From contig NC_086386.1 of assembly GCF_036588685.1 (NCBI RefSeq), positions 20,170,931 through 20,234,930 on the forward strand: a stretch of DNA of 64,000 nt, in the 5' to 3' direction. The DNA is from Mytilus trossulus (taxonomy: Eukaryota > Mollusca > Bivalvia > Mytilida > Mytilidae). The notes beneath the pieces are model-generated. The model was not told the origin of the DNA. It was given only the letters and a program-made list of their open reading frames with translations, and did not search any database. The position numbers and the translations under genes were made by a program. How positions within the stretch are numbered: position 1 is the first letter of the stretch; each line of letters opens with the position of its first letter. Shown one piece after another: positions 21,882 through 32,945 of the stretch.

Positions 21882-23235
21882 GTTTACATATATTATTTAC
21901 AGATATATACGAGTATTTCTTGACTGCCGAAATGGATATGTTAAGTTTTTTATACTTTTTGTTAAAATATAACACCAGAGGTTCATCAATTCCACAATCC
22001 TTTGTCAGTATGGCTCGATCCAGCGCACCATCAGGATGTAATCTTTGAATTTGTCCAGTGTATCGTCCGACTATGTATACATTGCCTTCACGATCGGTTG
22101 TTGTCCCTCTCTGACAACTTTCATCTTTTATACTGCATGAAAAACCTTGTTTCCAATCTTGATTAATACCATAAACATTATTCCCACCCGAACAATAAAA
22201 CTGCTTCCTGGGTTCTAGATGGTATATATACTCTGTGTATTTGCCCTAGATGTTAATTACACTTACTAGTAACTTGTTGCCTTTAATGTCTAGAATGTAA
22301 ATTTGTCCTATTCCACCAACAGTTATATTGTCTGAGGTGGATGTAATTCCTTGTAAATATAAGTTATCTGTTATTGATATTTTATAACTAGGTAATAACC
22401 TTTTTAAATCTATAAATTGAATATCTGCTGTACCAAAAGTGACAACAGCTGTTGCTTTGTATGGTATGACTGTGATATCCCATGTGAAAGACGACATCTC
22501 TACTTTGGTAATTGACTGGTGCATTCCATTGTACACCAAAACATAAGGACTTCAATGATTACACAAAAGTAGTATATTGTCATCAGTAAAGGCCATTCAC
22601 GTGATGGTTTTACCGGAAACATCAACCTAACTCAAAAGTCTATCATAATGTTTGTACCGATAGGGTCTGTGCTTGTCTTTGTTTTGTGGGATGGTATAGT
22701 CCGTTTGATTTCTATAAATCTTCAAAAATTAATTCTTAAAAATTCATCTTTAATAATAAATATGTTTTTTCTTCATGTGTGTTAATGTATGATGTATACG
22801 AACTCTGACTTTTAATATCATAATTATGAACCAATAATAAAAAAAAAGTTACTCCTTAGGTCTTCATGTTATTTCTATTTTTTTTAATATTAAATACTCA
22901 ATTGAGTATGTATGAATATTGTAATAGCCTTCCATTAAAAACAAAAACAGAAGACATGTGCTTAAAACCTGTTTCATTGTACCATGTGACTTTACTCATT
23001 TTAATAACTCTGGTCATGTGATTACTGATTTTTCTGTTTGAATGCTTTTGTATTTCTCATTGCATATAGAAAGCTCAGTAATCACATGACCAGAGTTATT
23101 TAAATGAGTAAAGTCACATACGTTTTTCTTTTATGCTCTTTATTTCAGTCATTATTTTCTTTCCTGTTGTCTGAAGGTTATTCAAGTTTTTATCTCTGTT
23201 TTTCAAAATGCTATATGTTGATTTCAAATAAGTAC
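21882..23235 (-). pseudogene. Inverted, interrupted fragment of a TRIM-like B-box gene (fourth copy)
   Basis: Two blocks on the minus strand match gene copies 1-3. Block 23128-23235 covers the coiled-coil part (reads as ATTTTGAAAAACAGAGATAA on the minus strand). Block 21882-22645 covers the propeller (ITVIPYKATAVVTFGTADIQ, GITSTSDNITVGGIG) through to a terminal CGGCAGTCAAGAAATACTCG. Between them about 480 bp of normal gene is replaced by unrelated DNA including the inverted repeat at 22984-23119. The B-boxes are gone and the propeller frame is broken at 22245. The only long open stretch left is 22246-22539. This is a clear pseudogene. Confidence 0.85.
22984..23119. mobile_element. Short inverted-repeat element inside the fourth B-box copy
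   Basis: Arms of about 45 bp (22984-23028 and 23075-23119) are almost perfect inverted repeats: TGACTTTACTCATTT(T/A)AATA then ACTCTGGTCATGTGATTACTG. The loop is 46 bp. It directly abuts the coiled-coil block ending at 23128, as expected for an insertion or a rearrangement point. Confidence 0.7.
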
Positions 23236-23344
23236 GACATAGACCGAGATCGATAACTAATACTCCACATATGTACGACTTGTTGATAAGGCTAAGGTAT
23301 CATCACTTCTATTGCACATAATCAGGACTATGGCTGTAGAAAGA

Positions 23345-23865
23345 TTTTCCCTTAAATTTCTTTTATAATATGCATCCCAAAAATGTAAAAGAAGGACATT
23401 ATCAGTGAAATCTATTGGAAAGTAACGTCCTCTGGTGTTGAAATAGCCCTTTCTAGAGACAGGGACCTTCTTTCATATTTATTATTCAGTAGGATTTCAC
23501 AATTTACTCTGACTCCTCGAAAGGCACTTATACAAAGGATATTGTCTCTTACTTTTTATTAACCTTCATATAGTAATTTACCATGGGCAATCTTAGAACA
23601 TAATTGTGAAAGTATTTGACACAAATTTGCATCCTTGTCAACAATGAGTCTCTATCCTGAATCTATTGCATATGACAGGTTATTCATAATGATTAGACAT
23701 AATATGCACAGGATACCTGTGGAATTAGCTAAATCCTTGCAAGTACGCATTTACCATTTGACAAAAAATATCAAGCAAAAGAACAGTCCTTGCACACTAA
23801 ACCTTTGGCGGAAGGTACAACCACAACATTATTGTGACTGAGGCGTTCATGTTCGTTTGATAAAA
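23345..23865. repeat. Segmental duplication upstream of B-box gene 2 (partner 11140-11735)
   Basis: Aligned with 11140-11735 apart from small indels. A plus-strand frame from 23641 reads MSLYPESIAYDRLFIMIRHN and stays open to 23841, whereas the partner stops earlier. No domain is recognised, so whether it was ever a gene is unknown. Confidence 0.65.
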
Positions 23866-24705
23866 ATTATTGAACATGTTATTTCTCTGAAACTGACATT
23901 ATCAAAATGCTTGATTTTATTTATTGACAACATATTTGTGACGTTTGGAGGACTTTTTTTTTAACAGACTGTCGGCCTTCCAAGGGAACCAATTGTGTCC
24001 CTCTTTTTTCAGAAATGAAAAAAAAGAAGTTAGCAATATCCTTTAATAATAACTTTCCGCTATGTAGATGATGTTCTCTGACTAAATAATTCAAAATATG
24101 AAAACAAAAACTTTACGACAAATGCGATGATTTCAGCTTCCAAATTATAAACTTTCTATTTCTATGTTGAAACGTTTCAGGAGCGCCTACATATGGAGTG
24201 TATATCTCCCAATCACATGCAGTGTTTTTGGGTTTGTGTTGCTCAGTGTTTTGTTTTAATGTTGTTTCGTGTGTACTACCATTTGTCCGTGTTTAAAAAA
24301 AATATTTAGCCATGGCGTTGTCATTTATTTTCGATTAATGAGTTTGACTGTTCCTTTTGGTATCTTTCGCTCTTCTTTTATACGATATTCCCGTGCTTGT
24401 ATTTTCTATAATGATTACCGTGATAGAGGGTTGTACTTACATGTAAGCTATAAAACCAAGAGTTCCAAATGGCGATCATCCTTTCGTAAATTTTACGGAC
24501 GCCATAACTAGTTGGTTGCCCTTATGGAATAACCATTTCACAGATTGGATATGTTTCTTACGTCGTAACTTCAATCGGCTTCCCTTTTTACGAATGTGAC
24601 CTTCCGAATTAGACTATTTACCGAGTTTGTAATAGCATGAGCAACACGACGGGTGCCATATTTTGAGCAAGATCTGCTCACAATTCCTGAATACATTTAA
24701 GATCA
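23866..24705 (+). mobile_element. Degenerate Penelope-like reverse transcriptase with nested insertion, copy 2
   Basis: Same order as 11736-12620: TTTATTGACAACATATTTGTGACG, a damaged motif B region (GGGAACCAATTGTGTCCC), TCCGCTATGTAGATGATGTTCT (motif C, with T for the stop-free codon), the AGCGCCTACATATGGAGTGT block, then the family Q insertion (24213-24375) and ATTCCCGTGCTTGTATTTTC. Compared with copy 1 it has lost about 60 bp around 24010. It is dead through many stops. Confidence 0.75.
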
Positions 24706-25003
24706 CCCCCTTGATTGGGGGAATTGAAATTAGAAACATTTTAGCGATTTGTTATTTTGCACCTGTTTGTGCGAAAAAGACTTGTTTCGGAGAGGTAGAA
24801 ACTTTTTGGAGATTGACACATTTGAGAGTGTTAAATATATGCCCTATCAAATTGATTATGTAGAGCTCTGAATACTCATAATCGTTAACATGTGAACAGT
24901 TCATTATGCAAAACCTGTTCAGCTAACTTGAACAAACCTCCTGAGAGTTTATGTTGTTTTAATGAGATACATGTATTAAAATAGATACTACTGTTTTTGT
25001 AGG

Positions 25004-26646
25004 TCGTTTGAACCTTCCTGCGAGCCATGTTCAAGTGACAATAAGCAGTGTCCCGCCAAAAACTGGTGTGTAGAATGTGACGAGGCATTATGTTCTCAGT
25101 GTACAAAACACCATAAGCTATCAAAAGCTACAAAAACTCACCACTTAATGGATTTTACTCAGAAGTCATCGTGTCCATCTAATAGTACTAGTCTAGAATG
25201 TGTCCAACATCCGGGAAAGAAACTGGAGTACTTTTGCATTGATCATGATGCCATCTGTTGTCGAGACTGTTTGGCTAAGACACACAAATCATGTGACAAA
25301 ACCGTGTCATTAGATACTGCAGCAGAGCATGTAAAACAGTTGGATATCTTTACTGACTGCAAGGACAGGTTGCTCGCTTATATAAAAACGATAGATAGCA
25401 TTTTGAAAAACAGAGACAAAAACTTGAATGATATAGAAATAATCGGAAAGACAATAATGGCTGAAATAAAGAGCATTAAAGACAAACTGATTAAACGCAT
25501 CAATGAAACTGAGAAAACCATGATTAGCAACATAAAAACGATGATAGAAGATGAATCAAAAAACCTTCAAAGCGAAAATGCCCAAGTGATTAATTTGCAA
25601 CAGACAGCTGAGTTATACCAAAAAGACATAATTTTTGTAACAGAAAAAGTCCTCGAAATACCTTCATTTATTTTCATCAGTAAAATCAGGGATACTGTTT
25701 TACAAATAGAACACGACCTGCAGAACAGACTTCAGAATTTGAAGGACGTAATGATAGAATTTCGAGAACCCTATGGATTATCAAACATTGAATCGTTTGG
25801 AAATGTTACAGTTAAACGAGAACCTTCACCTGTATCGTTTCATCCACCAAAACAACGACAGGCACAAAAATTATTTGTACAATCGACATGTCAGACTTTT
25901 GAGTTGGAAAGAAAAACTGATGTCGCCGGTAAAACAATCACGGGAATGGCCATTACTGCTGACAATAAACTACTTTTGTGTGATTATGGAAGTTGTGATG
26001 TTTGGTGTATAATGAAATGAATCAGTACATAACATCTGTGAAGTTGTCATCCAGCCCATGGGATATCACAGTCATACCGAAAAACCCAACAGCTGTCATC
26101 ACTTTTGATACAAAACACATTCAGTTTATAGATGTTAAAAAGCTGTCACCAAGTAAAGAAATAACTGTAACTACAGATAATACAATTTTAACAGGTATTA
26201 CATCCACCTCAGACAATATCATGGTTGGTGGAAGAGGCCATATTTACATTTTTAACATTGAAGGCAAAAAATTAAGTGTTATCAAATGCAAGAGCCAAAG
26301 TATAACTTATATATATTATAATGAAACTAAGAAGCTGTTTTATTGTGAGAATTCGACAAATGTATGTTGTATTAATCCAGATGGGAAGCAAGCTTTTTCA
26401 GTCAGTATAAAAGATGAAGAAAGCCATAGAAGCATAGCATCCGACCATCACGGGAATATATACATAGTCGGACAAAGCACTTCACAAATTCAACGATTAC
26501 ACCCTGATGATATACTTGACCGAATCATTCTTGGTAATGACAGAGGACTTGACTCTCCGTTGGCGTTATGCTTCAACAAAACTTTTGATAAACTTTACAT
26601 ATCTAATTACGGCAGTCGAGAAATACTCGTTTTCAACTGTAAATGA
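25004..26646 (+). pseudogene. TRIM-like B-box gene, copy 2: start codon deleted and one frameshift
   Basis: The frame opens right after the intron acceptor (TTTTTGTAG at about 24994-25002) and reads SFEPSCEPCSSDNKQCPAKN onward, so both B-boxes, the coiled coil and the propeller are present. Relative to copy 1, ten bases (TTTCAATATG) between acceptor and coding sequence are missing, removing the ATG. The next in-frame ATG is at 25148, inside the first B-box region, and would lose its metal-binding residues. A single T is missing in the T run at 26001 (copy 1 has TTTT), ending the first frame at 26020; the propeller continues in the next frame from 26002 to 26646. This is very probably a pseudogene, unless the upstream exon supplies an in-frame start and the indel is an assembly error. 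Confidence 0.85.
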
Positions 26647-26794
26647 TGTTTTTGTTAAACGTTGGATATAGTTTTAGCATATCCAAATCACATTGTGTTT
26701 TATAAAAACATTGTAGGAGTTCAAAAACAGTAGAGCATATTTGTGCTTAAAAAACCTTCGTCTTGTTTCAAAAGTGTGTGGTATGTGTGTGTGC

Positions 26795-26825
<31 letters not shown>

Positions 26826-27169
26826 GTTAAGTTTAAACTTCACGTTTTGAATTTTTCTCGGAGTTCCATTTTTTTGTAATTTTTCTTTTTAGCAGACATG
26901 ACGTATTACCGTTAAATCATACTAACAGTAACACAATATTTATATTGAACTGTATTTGAGAACTAGCTTGCTTTAAATTTCAAATGTGATAATTACTTAA
27001 ATATTTAAATACTCCGTTCTTTAAAAAAAATATAACAAAAATAACACGGTAAGGTCAAAAGGGAAAGTTCATAACAACTGACTGTTGAACTGACTGAAAA
27101 ATGTTGTATTAACCATACTCTCAATCAATATACGAGTGACGTTTTTCGTTTATTAAATGGATCAGTGGG
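26647..27169. other. Gene-poor spacer with a GT microsatellite and a short Penelope tail relic
   Basis: A (GT)n tract lies at 26775-26814. It is followed at 26815-26880 by CACGTTTTGAATTTTTCTCGG and AGTTCCATTTTT, resembling the end of the family P tail. Nothing else is recognisable. Confidence 0.55.
26775..26814 (+). repeat. GT microsatellite
   Basis: TGTGTGTG units with single A and C interruptions over about 40 bp. Confidence 0.9.
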
Positions 27170-27720
27170 TGTTATTATCATTGTATAATTAGAATAATTA
27201 TCCTCATTAACCGTTATATAGTAATTCATTACGATCTATTTTTATCTCCTTCAATAAGATTGTACTTGGTAAAAGTCAAATAAATCATGTTAATTAGCTG
27301 GTCCCCCTTTGCTTTGTTTATACAGGTGTCTCGGTTGACCTCAGCTTCGGTTGACCGTAGCTCTGGGCTCCGGACTCCTGTTATATAGCCTTTGTAGAAT
27401 ATTTCTTTGTAAAGAGTCATTTAACCATATTGTTATCAAGTTAATAGAGTAGTATAAAAGAGAGAAATAGATAGAGAGAGGATATACGATATACTACTGA
27501 GATACGACTGTGTGTAGTACGAGAGGAGTGTACGTAGGAGATTTAGGATTATGTCACCGTATTGTTGAGCCTGCAGTATAGATGTAATTACTTGTACTAC
27601 TGTAACATGTACTTTGAATTTTGAATTATACAGTATTGAACTTGTGTTTATGTTAACGTGCCAGACTTCGTTCAGACTATACCAGGATCCATCTATTTAT
27701 TTATTTGACCAGCATTCACA
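27170..27720. other. Possible solo LTR or other unclassified repeat
   Basis: Has TATAAAAG (27454), a GA-rich stretch and then a T-rich end. It also has a direct repeat of CTTCGGTTGACC / CTCGGTTGACC near 27330-27355. This composition could be that of an LTR with a promoter, but I could not find a second copy, TG..CA ends or a target duplication in the window. Low confidence. Confidence 0.2.
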
Positions 27721-27854
27721 AATGTTTTGAAAGTGCCAATTTAACAAATACTCATAGGGAAAATCAGTGGTGGTATTACACTTATTTAGGTGTAATAAAA
27801 AAGAACGAGACATTTAGGGATGCCAACGCACAAGTGTCAGAATGATAAAGCACA

Positions 27855-28265
27855 CCATAGATACCGGGATTCTGTACTCCAAACGCGCGTTTCGTTTGCA
27901 AAAGACTTTCAAGTGATGCTCAAATCCAAAAAGTGAAAAAGACAAATGTAGTACAAAGTTTAAGAGCACTAAGGACCCAATTTCCCTAAATATTAGCCAA
28001 ATACAGCTAAGGAAATCTATATTTTTTGCAGACTGTTAGCTTGTTAACTAGCTCATCCGAAATCCGAATAAGCGTGTCTGTCTAGCACACAAAGATTCAT
28101 GTACTAAATAAGGTCCAATCGTATGTCGTCCTGATATGCCTGTTTTATTTAACATGGTGGTTGAACCACCTATCCAAGAGTCTACTTTTTTCTCCATTAT
28201 CTTGAAAATAGACATGGCAAGTCGGAACCACTGATGCACCCTAATTTAGTTTTCAGTGCTGAACT
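27855..28265 (+). repeat. Repeat family R plus flanking duplicated sequence (partner 18175-18680)
   Basis: ACGCGCGTTTCGTTTGCAAAA, AAGTGATGCTCAAATCCAAA, GAGCACTAAGGACCC and ATATTAGCCAAATACAGCTA match 18200-18350. TCGTCCTGATATGCCTGTTT and CCATTATCTTGAAAATAGAC match the 18530-18620 flank. A 63-codon minus-strand frame here is incidental. Confidence 0.6.
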
Positions 28266-28409
28266 AGAAGAAACAAATTATGATTTTTGTTTATTTAATG
28301 TTATCTTTTGAAAACTGGCTAAACGAAATTATTTTTTGAACGGTATCAATAAACATTACTCAATATCGAATGTAAATGGTTGATAAAAATGTGATCTTAC
28401 AGGTCAGTC

Positions 28410-29055
28410 AAGTTTTATAAAAAGCTTATACTTATTTGGGTCTAAAGTTTTATTTATATAGAAACACTGGACCCTGACTAGATATCTAATCACATGACTA
28501 TATATTAGATTTATAAGTTATCAGAATAACCCTTAACGGATAAATTATTGAACAGTAGGTATACAGCATTTACTAGAATATTTTTCTCATAATGCTTTCT
28601 GTAGTATGATATATGATCTTTAATGTAAAGCGATCGAATTCCATTGCCATAGTGTTGGATGATTTGTGACGATATTGTACATGGGCTGTCCCGCATTTGG
28701 TAAAAAGCCAAACATAAAAACCATACTATTATCTAAGAAGTTACTATATCGATTTCAAGTAACCGTAGATATTAGATGTAGCGTGTGATCTCATGTTATC
28801 TAGAACTTATCAAAGATACAAGATATGACCTCATTTTAATATCATGGTAGCTTAATTTTAACGAAAAAAAAACTTTACCTCGCAATTCATAGTAAATATT
28901 CCAAACATACACTTTACACATCTTTTATTTGCAAATACTTGAGATTTTTTTTTTAGTGATTTCATAATGTTGGAGCATTTAAAAGGAGGAGAGAATGATC
29001 GAGATATAACAAAAACTTGATTTAACCTCGTCACATATTATGTGGTTATCATCCT
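28410..29055. repeat. Upstream repeat block U, copy 3
   Basis: CTTATACTTATTTGGGTCTA, TCTAATCACATGACTATATA, TTAACGGATAAATTATTGAA and CAGTAGGTATACAGC align with 19150-19320. It lies 0.5-1.1 kb upstream of B-box gene 3, the closest spacing of the series, so it could carry that gene's ancestral promoter; this is inference. Confidence 0.6.
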
Positions 29056-29552
29056 GTTTAAATAAAGTAAGGAATCTCAGAGCCGTTGACCAACATATTA
29101 TTTTACATCTATCAAAATTGAAAATAAAATGTGTTCTTGTTCTTTTTTTTTGTTACGTGAAGGTATGACCCTGTAAAATTGAAATTACTGCATTGAATTT
29201 ATTTTAAGTTAACCTGAAAATTTGTATTGGCAGGTAATAATTTCCAGATTAAATGTCAAACAGATGATCTCATTTACTCAGTAATTTTCCACACCAGTAA
29301 AGTCATCGCGACCTAGTGACATTATATTGAGAGATGATATAAGTGTTACCATCATAACGGTTATCAAAAAGAAATACAATGGTAATAAATTAAACATCAT
29401 AAAATTTTAGTACCATTTGCAAACGCTGTTCAACTGACAACAAAAAAAATCTTCCTTTTGAGGACTGTCAAAGAATAATTTATGTGTTAGGCTCTTAGTG
29501 CATACTAGTACATTTATAATCAATATCTACTGTTGTTTTCGTAGGGGTCAAC
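29056..29552. other. Presumed 5' intron or upstream region of B-box gene 3
   Basis: No frame of note. It ends in the intron acceptor TGTTGTTTTCGTAG at 29531-29544, just before the start of gene 3. Confidence 0.5.
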
Positions 29553-31203
29553 ATGTCGTCTGATTCTTTTTATGAACCCTGTACGAATGACAGTAAGGAA
29601 AGTCCTGCAGAAAACTGGTGTGTAGAGTGTGACGAAGCGTTGTGTAACAAGTGTACAAAACACCACAAGCTATCAAAAGCTACTAAATTCCACCACTTGA
29701 TTGATTTTACTCAGAAATCATCGTGTCCATCTTATATTTCGAGTCTAGAATGTGTCCTACATCCGGGAAAGCAACTGGAGTACTTCTGTACTGATCATGA
29801 TGCCATCTGTTGCCATGACTGTCTCGCGTAGACACACAAGTCATGTGACCAAACGGTGTCATTAGATACTGCAGCAGAGCATGTAAAACAGTCAAGAGTT
29901 TTGAGTGACTGCAAGGATAGATTGCGTGATTATATTACCTCAATAGATTGTATTTTGAAAAATAGAGAGAAATTTAAATGGCATACAGACAACCGGAAAG
30001 GCAATAATGGCTGAAATAAAGAGCATAAAAGAAAATCATTTTCAACGCATTAATGAAATTGAGAAAACCATGATAAGGAAGATAAAAACAATGATCGAAG
30101 TTGAATCTAAAAGCCTTCAAAGCGAATATGAACAAGTGCTTAATTTGCGACAACCAGCTGAGTTATACCAAAAAGACATAGCTTTTGTAACAGAAAAATT
30201 TCCTGAAAAAACGACATTTATTTTAATGCGAAAAGTGAGTGATAATATTTCACAAATAGAAGAAGACTTACAGAACAGACTACAGAAATGTGAAAATGTA
30301 AGGATAGAGTTTCAGGAATCCGATGAAGCATCAAAATTGCAATCATTTGGAAATGTGACAGTAAAACGAGAACCTTCACCTTTATCATATTATCAACCAA
30401 AACAACGACAGGCCCAGACCCTGTCGGTAAAAACAACATGTCAGACTTTTGAGCTGGAAACTAAAATTGAAGTTTCCGGTAAAACAATTACAGGAATGGC
30501 TATTACTGATGACGGTAAACTCCTTTTGTGTGATTATACACTTCAAGGCAATGACGTATTAGTGTTCAATAAAACAAACGAATACATAAAATCAGTGGAG
30601 ATGGCTTCCCATTCATTCGATATTACAATCATACAGAACAAACCAACAGCTGTCGTATCCTTTGGTACAAAAGACATTCAGCTTATAGATTTAAAAACCC
30701 TTTCACCTGGTAAAAAAATACATATAAATGCAACTTGCCAATATTTATTCGGTATTACATCAACCTGTGATAATATTATGGTTTCTGGAACTGGACAGAT
30801 TCATGTTCTGGACATTGAAGGCAACTTGCTTAATGTTATCCACTTTGAAAGGAAGACTTTAAATTATATCCATTATCTTGAAACCAGGAAGCAGTTGTAT
30901 TGCACGGATGGGAGAAAAACATGTTGTTTTAATCACAATGGGAAACAAACATTTTTATCCAGTATCAAAGATGAGAGGCTGCATAGAAGCATAACCACCG
31001 ACTGTCAGGACAATGAATACATAGTTGGTCGACAAACCTCACAAATTCAGCGATTACACCCTGATGGTACATTTGACCGAATTATTCTTAATAAGGACAG
31101 TGGAATTATTAACCCTTTTGCATTATGCTTTTATAAAACATATGACCGGCTTTACATATCGAATTACAGCGGTCAAGAAGTTCTCGTATTCAAATGTAAA
31201 TAG
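29553..31203 (+). pseudogene. TRIM-like B-box gene, copy 3: nonsense codon and frameshift
   Basis: Starts MSSDSFYEPCTNDSKESPAE at 29553 after a splice acceptor. Both B-boxes are present (WCVECDEALCNKC; YFCTDHDAICCHDC). A TAG at 29829-29831 replaces the AAG (lysine) of copies 1 and 2. Two bases are then missing around 29970-29985, in the coiled-coil region. From 30007 the frame is open to 31203 and covers the rest of the coiled coil and the whole propeller (GMAITDDGKLLLCD, GITSTCDNIMVSG, final YISNYSGQEVLVFKCK). The C-terminal 398 codons remain clean, which suggests recent inactivation or expression of a shorter product from an internal start. It is the most diverged of the three plus-strand copies. 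Confidence 0.85.
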
Positions 31204-31829
31204 TATATTTAAACCTTGCGCAAAATTATAGCATTAAATCAAACTTGTTTTAACATTTGATACAATTTCGTCAATTTTTTTAAAAGGGAAGGAAACAAAC
31301 TGAAACTGACAAAATGAATGTTATGGGTTAATTTTCGTTTTTTCTTGCATCTTCATTTCGCGTACTGCTTAATTCAGAGGGAACTGCTCATCTTCTGGAA
31401 AGCATAGATTTGCAAGCCGTGTTGGGTTGGTATGGGTTTAGGTTTTATAGACAATCATTTGTCGCCTTTTTAAATGTTTTTAGCCATGGCTTCAGTCTTC
31501 GTTTTATTTTGACATTGATTTTCCCGTTTTGACAACAATTTCGATAATTATATCTATTTGCTTTGTGTTTAGTGTTCAATTATCTCAAGGTGAACTCTAA
31601 ATTGAAAAAATATGTATACGGCAATAAAATGCACGAACCGGCATTCATGATTAAATGTCAAGAAAGCTTTCTCAAATACATACATATACATTTACCTCAA
31701 ACTCGGTGAACATGGGACATTGTTGCTTCTCATACCATTTCTCCTAGTATAAAAGTCTAAATAAACCAATTGTTGCAAGTATTTCTTTGCTTTACCGTTT
31801 TGCACTGACTCCTTCGAGGCAGACTCCCC
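31204..31829. other. Spacer between B-box gene 3 and the Penelope-like element
   Basis: No gene recognised. A short piece near 31480 (TTTTTAGCCATGGCTTC..TTTTATTTTGACATTGATTTTC) resembles the family Q tail. Confidence 0.4.
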
Positions 31830-32284
31830 ATTGAACTTTGACTTTTTGCGGAATTGTTCGATTATAAAGAGTGTGATAGCTCATGGTCCAACGATAGGCG
31901 ACACCCGTACATACAAAAGCGTTTTAAAAGCAAAAAAATACCAGGAAAGTGTGAGGGCATCATTAACTTGGTAGCTTTATGCATGATGAATACAAATAAT
32001 ACTAAGAACAAACCGGCTGGGACGTCGCCCGGGTTACTAAGGTCCTCTTTTGCTACACGGAACACTGTAGCATTTGATTTGTGTGTTCCACGGAATATCC
32101 TCCGGGATACCCCTGATTTGACGTACGTTCAGCCAGAAGGTCATTACTACTTTAAAAATTCAGATACTTTTCATAAATTAAAGCCATGTTCCGTCAATAT
32201 TTTCGACTGTTTGAATACAACTGCTACAAGTGAATCACAACTATCATTTCTTCTTGTAAACACAAAAAAGGAAAAAGGAGCACG

Positions 32285-32857
32285 TGTAAGACATGTGATA
32301 TGTTAATCACGACTCCTGATTTCACCAGTAACTTAACAGGAAAAACATATTATACTAAATCTTTCGAACCTCTGGACTGTTCCACGGACAATGTAGTGTA
32401 CGGAATCGAATGTACTTTGTGTGGACTACTTTATGTTGGTGAAACTCGACAAACTTTACGTAAAAAGATGAATCAACACCGGTCTGATAATAAGGATCCG
32501 CTATTCAGGGTTCTTTATAACCACTTTAATCAACCGGACCATGATCCTTCGTTATCTATGAAAGTACGCATCATCGAGAATATTTATCACCACACAAATA
32601 GTCCAGTACTTAGTACTCCCTTCCGAAAAGATAGAGAAAATTTCTGGATAAGGGAATTAGGTACTGCAATGCCATATGGTTGCAATGATAATGTCAAAGG
32701 AGTAGGAAATTTGTCAAGTCCTGCCTGCAGTGATGTTAATGTAATGAGTTTATTTAATACTACCTTACGAAACCAACGTAGTCATGGACAAAAACGTTAC
32801 CATCGTCCTAATGTAAAAAAAGTCTTCCAAATCGGTATCGGCCTCTGGAAGCTTTGA
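32285..32857 (+). CDS. GIY-YIG endonuclease domain of the Penelope-like element
   Basis: The open frame from 32300 (MLITTPDFTSNLTGKTYYTK) contains VVYGIECTLCGLLYVGETRQ followed by TLRKKMNQHR: the GIY-type strand, the YIG-type strand (YVG here) and the catalytic arginine of the family are recognisable, with WIRELGTAMPYGCND further on. It would nick the target to prime reverse transcription. Two cysteines (TCKTC, 32282-32296) lie in the same frame just upstream, resembling a zinc-binding motif. The upstream frame (31854-32306) overlaps in another phase, so a frameshift separates it from the N-terminal part. It ends at a stop (32855-32857), after which homology continues in another frame. Confidence 0.75.
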   Translation, partial: CKTCDMLITTPDFTSNLTGKTYYTKSFEPLDCSTDNVVYGIECTLCGLLYVGETRQTLRKKMNQHRSDNKDPLFRVLYNHFNQPDHDPSLSMKVRIIENIYHHTNSPVLSTPFRKDRENFWIRELGTAMPYGCNDNVKGVGNLSSPACSDVNVMSLFNTTLRNQRSHGQKRYHRPNVKKVFQIGIGLWKL

Positions 32858-32945
32858 TGACCTTCTTTCTTATCTGCATCATCCGTTAGGGTTACATTAC
32901 ATTAGAACTATTCTTTGTTCACTGCCGGTTAATTTTCTAAAATGT

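Noticed and set aside
31862-32065. Minus-strand frame of 67 codons
   Set aside because: Antisense to the N-terminal region of the Penelope-like element.
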